Assembly (NCBI GenBank): GCA_029941095.1
Contig: JAPYRO010000023.1
Location: forward strand, 1-7,693
Direction: 5' to 3'
Source of the DNA: Dehalococcoidia bacterium
GTDB lineage: Bacteria > Chloroflexota > Dehalococcoidia > UBA6926
DNA: 7,693 nt
This document shows, in pieces, positions 6,198 through 7,693 of this stretch (position 1 is its first letter; each line of letters begins with the position of its first letter). Made by a program: the position numbers and the translations under genes. The notes below the pieces were generated by a model. That model was not told where the DNA came from and did not search any database. It saw only the letters and a program-made list of their open reading frames with translations.

Positions 6198-7049
6198 CTA
6201 TGCCTTAGTGCCCGAAGCCCATACTACTTCACCGTATGCACTGCCCTTATCAATTAAATCTCGAATCGTTTGAAGTGCATCCTGTATCGCCAACTTCCGT
6301 GAGTTTGTATCCATTTGTAGAAGGATTTTTTGGCTTGCCGGGCTTCCAATCAATCTTTGATTCCAATATATCTCCGCGTCATTTGAGTTCCCCAGAAATT
6401 TTAGTTCTACTTTCCCACTAGAGACACTCTTAAATTTAGAGTTTTCTAACAATTTCTCCAGTACATTTGGATCGGATGTATTGGCTCTTTGAGGGGCACC
6501 ATTAGACACGGGTTGCGCCCGTAGTGTTTCTTGTGGTTTTTTAGGTAAGTGTTTACGCAAAACCTGCATGGGCAAATTCATAAAGGGGTTATTAGCGTTT
6601 GACCCCCAGACAGCCACAGCAACACGCCCATCATCTTTCAGAACCCGGTATTGCTCCGACAAGAATTCAGAGGGGTCATCAAAATATATGATCACATTTC
6701 TAGATATCACTGCATCGAACGTAGCATCTGGAAACATTAATTGCGGTATTTCCATAACCTTGAATTCAATGTTCTCAAGTTTGCCCAATTTCGCTCTATT
6801 CTCCGCTATAGACATACTTTCAGGATCATGATCAATCCCAATAATTTTGCCCTCTGACCCAACCCTATCCGATAATTCCAAAGCTGGGTCACCAAATCCA
6901 GCTCCAACATCTAAAACAAAATCACCTGTGCCAATTTTCGCTTCGTTAACTAGAATATCTGCAGAAGGTCGCAGAAATGTCATATAGGGGCCTTTTCCCC
7001 AATTTTTCAAAGCGCCTTCAATATTTAATTCTAAATCTTCATTAGGCAT
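6198..7049 (-). CDS. Class I SAM-dependent methyltransferase
   Basis: A 283-residue protein with a Rossmann-type methyltransferase domain (Methyltransf_11/25, UbiE-like). Motif I is VLDVGAGFGDPALEL (45-59), which binds S-adenosylmethionine. The acidic ribose-binding end of strand 2 is GIDHD (71-75). FDAVISRNVIIYF (111-123) matches the region of motif II, and RVLKDDGRVAVAVWG (135-149) matches motif III. The C-terminal 130 residues show no motif I recognise and probably form the substrate lid. No membrane segment is evident. AGGA lies 7 nt before the ATG at 7049. The substrate cannot be inferred: the domain is shared by quinone, lipid and small-molecule methyltransferases, and the neighbours (ilvE downstream, divergent ilvB) give no clear lead. 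The stop is 83 nt from the ilvE start, so the two could share a transcript. Confidence 0.83.
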   Translation of the reverse strand: MPNEDLELNIEGALKNWGKGPYMTFLRPSADILVNEAKIGTGDFVLDVGAGFGDPALELSDRVGSEGKIIGIDHDPESMSIAENRAKLGKLENIEFKVMEIPQLMFPDATFDAVISRNVIIYFDDPSEFLSEQYRVLKDDGRVAVAVWGSNANNPFMNLPMQVLRKHLPKKPQETLRAQPVSNGAPQRANTSDPNVLEKLLENSKFKSVSSGKVELKFLGNSNDAEIYWNQRLIGSPASQKILLQMDTNSRKLAIQDALQTIRDLIDKGSAYGEVVWASGTKA

Positions 7050-7122
7050 ATCAATTTCCTAAACTGTTTTCTACTATTATTTCACATATAGCTACTAATT
7101 TACCATAAAATAAATATAAATC

Positions 7123-7153
7123 TTGACACTTCTAAGCTGAAAATGATTATAAT
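7123..7153 (+). promoter_or_regulatory. Promoter of the ilvB T-box transcript
   Basis: A perfect TTGACA (7123-7128) and a perfect TATAAT (7148-7153) precede the T-box leader. The spacer is 19 nt, longer than the ideal 17; the overlapping ATTATA at 7146-7151 would give 17. A TG at 7144-7145 may help as an imperfect extended -10. The stretch before the -35 (about 7081-7122) is strongly AT-rich, like an UP element. Transcription would start near 7160, close to the first paired bases of Stem I. Confidence 0.65.
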
Positions 7154-7155
7154 TA

Positions 7156-7436
7156 GGAAGCGAAGAAAGGGAGTAGTAACGAACCTCTCGTCTACAGAGA
7201 GCCAAGGAAGCTGTAACTTTGGCGTCGAAGAGCCGTGAACTCGCCCTGGAGCTAGTGGTTTCTGTTTTGGGTTAAAAGCATAAATTTTGACCCTTAATTA
7301 TGTGGAACTGCGCGGTTTATTTCCCGGATTCAAATAAGAATTTATAAATCTGGGCCGAGAGCCTTGACCTAGTCAAGGAATAAGGGTGGTACCGCGGGAG
7401 CGATTCCCGTCCCTTCGTTGGGACGGTTTTTTTTTT
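7156..7436 (+). promoter_or_regulatory. T-box riboswitch with leucine (CTC) specifier, upstream of ilvB
   Basis: A T-box leader senses uncharged tRNA and switches transcription on when the amino acid is short. The core GGGTGGTACCGCG spans 7384-7396; its bulge TGGT (7387-7390) can pair with an ACCA tRNA end. Stem I folds by hand: AGC/GCT (7159-7161/7251-7253), a GA-rich kink-turn, AGGG/CCCT (7168-7171/7244-7247), then a loop E with AGTA on the 5' side and GAA (7237-7239) on the 3' side. CTC (7240-7242) follows the GAA at once, which is the specifier position, giving leucine. The upper arm has AGAGAG (7196-7201) and GCCAA/TTGGC (7201-7205/7219-7223). Stem II is CCCGGATT/AATCTGGG (7323-7330/7347-7354). 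Stem III is CCTTGAC/GTCAAGG (7362-7368/7372-7378). In the antiterminator, AAGGG (7382-7386) pairs with CCCTT (7411-7415), excluding the terminator. Confidence 0.95.
7407..7436 (+). terminator. Intrinsic terminator of the ilvB T-box
   Basis: CCGTCCC (7407-7413) and GGGACGG (7420-7426) form a perfect 7-bp GC-rich stem with a TTCGTT loop, followed at once by ten T residues. Bases 7411-7413 are shared with the antiterminator helix, so the two structures exclude each other. With leucine plentiful, charged tRNA cannot hold the antiterminator and transcription should stop here. Confidence 0.93.
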
Positions 7437-7467
7437 ATTGGCATAGGAAACATTGGTGGAATTTATG

Positions 7468-7474
7468 AAAGGAG
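7468..7474 (+). promoter_or_regulatory. Ribosome binding site that favours the ilvB start at 7483
   Basis: AAAGGAG lies 8 nt before the ATG at 7483, a near-ideal Shine-Dalgarno. An in-frame ATG at 7465 overlaps this motif's upstream side and has only GGTGGA (7455-7460) in front, 4 nt away. Confidence 0.7.
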
Positions 7475-7482
7475 TTGCAGCT

Positions 7483-7693
7483 ATGGAGCTAGCAGGTGGA
7501 GAGCTTATTTGCGAATCGTTAATCGAAGAAGGCGTTGATTTGGTCTTTGGTCATCCGGGCGGGGCTATTTTGCCTCTCTACGATCATTTAACTAGATACC
7601 CTCAGATCAAACATGTTTTGACACGCCATGAGCAAGGTGCTGCACATGCGGCCGACGGATACGCACGCTCTACTGGAAAAGTTGGAGTATGCA
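7483..7693 (+). CDS. ilvB: Acetolactate synthase large subunit, N-terminal part (3' end outside window)
   Basis: The first 70 codons of a ThDP-dependent acetolactate synthase catalytic subunit, cut by the window end. The enzyme condenses two pyruvates, or pyruvate with 2-oxobutyrate, as the first shared step of valine, leucine and isoleucine synthesis. MELAGGELICESLIEEGVDL followed by VFGHPGGAILPLYDHL (21-36) is the usual N-terminus. RHEQGAAHAADGYAR (48-62) holds the ThDP-activating glutamate, E50. The start at 7483 is preferred because of its strong ribosome binding site and because family members begin at this point; starting at 7465 would add MKGVAA. The gene is under the leucine T-box just upstream. 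Only the FAD- and ThDP-binding N-terminal domain is partly visible, so related ThDP enzymes such as glyoxylate carboligase are not fully excluded, but the T-box context supports ilvB. Confidence 0.93.
   Translation, partial: MELAGGELICESLIEEGVDLVFGHPGGAILPLYDHLTRYPQIKHVLTRHEQGAAHAADGYARSTGKVGVC

Noticed and set aside
7465..7482. Upstream in-frame ATG for ilvB adding MKGVAA
   Set aside because: The ATG at 7483 has a near-perfect AAAGGAG at 8 nt and matches the family start; 7465 remains possible but is weaker.

Overview
This is an AT-rich window that reads as chromosomal bacterial DNA. The gene products and the leucine-type T-box leader fit Chloroflexota best, for example an AT-rich marine Dehalococcoidia/SAR202-like lineage. 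That placement is inference: the PIG-L deacetylase and the branched-chain aminotransferase resemble types I associate with Chloroflexota, and T-boxes upstream of ilvB occur in Chloroflexota and Firmicutes. There is no rRNA, tRNA, insertion sequence, CRISPR array or phage gene.

Region 1 (1-3566, + strand) is a tightly packed run of four genes: the 3' part of threonine synthase (thrC), a GTP cyclohydrolase I homologue (folE), a CelD/BcsL-type GNAT acyltransferase, and a GT4 glycosyltransferase that looks like MshA. The folE and GNAT genes overlap by 8 nt. The thrC-folE gap holds an 18-codon micro-ORF that overlaps both neighbours. The folE product keeps its zinc and catalytic residues but has lost three residues at positions known to contact the GTP triphosphate.

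Region 2 (3567-5171, + strand) starts with a 159-nt spacer carrying an inverted repeat and a possible -10 box. It continues with a PIG-L family zinc deacetylase and a PHP-family CpsB/YwqE-type phosphatase, 27 nt apart. With the upstream glycosyltransferase and acyltransferase they could form a short sugar pathway: sugar transfer, dephosphorylation, N-deacetylation and acylation. This resembles the early steps of mycothiol synthesis. The link is a hypothesis; no MshC-type cysteine ligase lies in the window.

Region 3 (5188-7049, - strand) is convergent with region 2. It encodes branched-chain aminotransferase (ilvE) and a class I SAM-dependent methyltransferase of unknown substrate.

Region 4 (7050-7693, + strand) is a divergent regulatory region. 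It has a promoter, a complete T-box riboswitch with a CTC (leucine) specifier, its intrinsic terminator, and the start of acetolactate synthase large subunit (ilvB), cut by the window end. Both ends of branched-chain amino acid synthesis (ilvB first, ilvE last) therefore lie close together, but only ilvB is visibly under the T-box.
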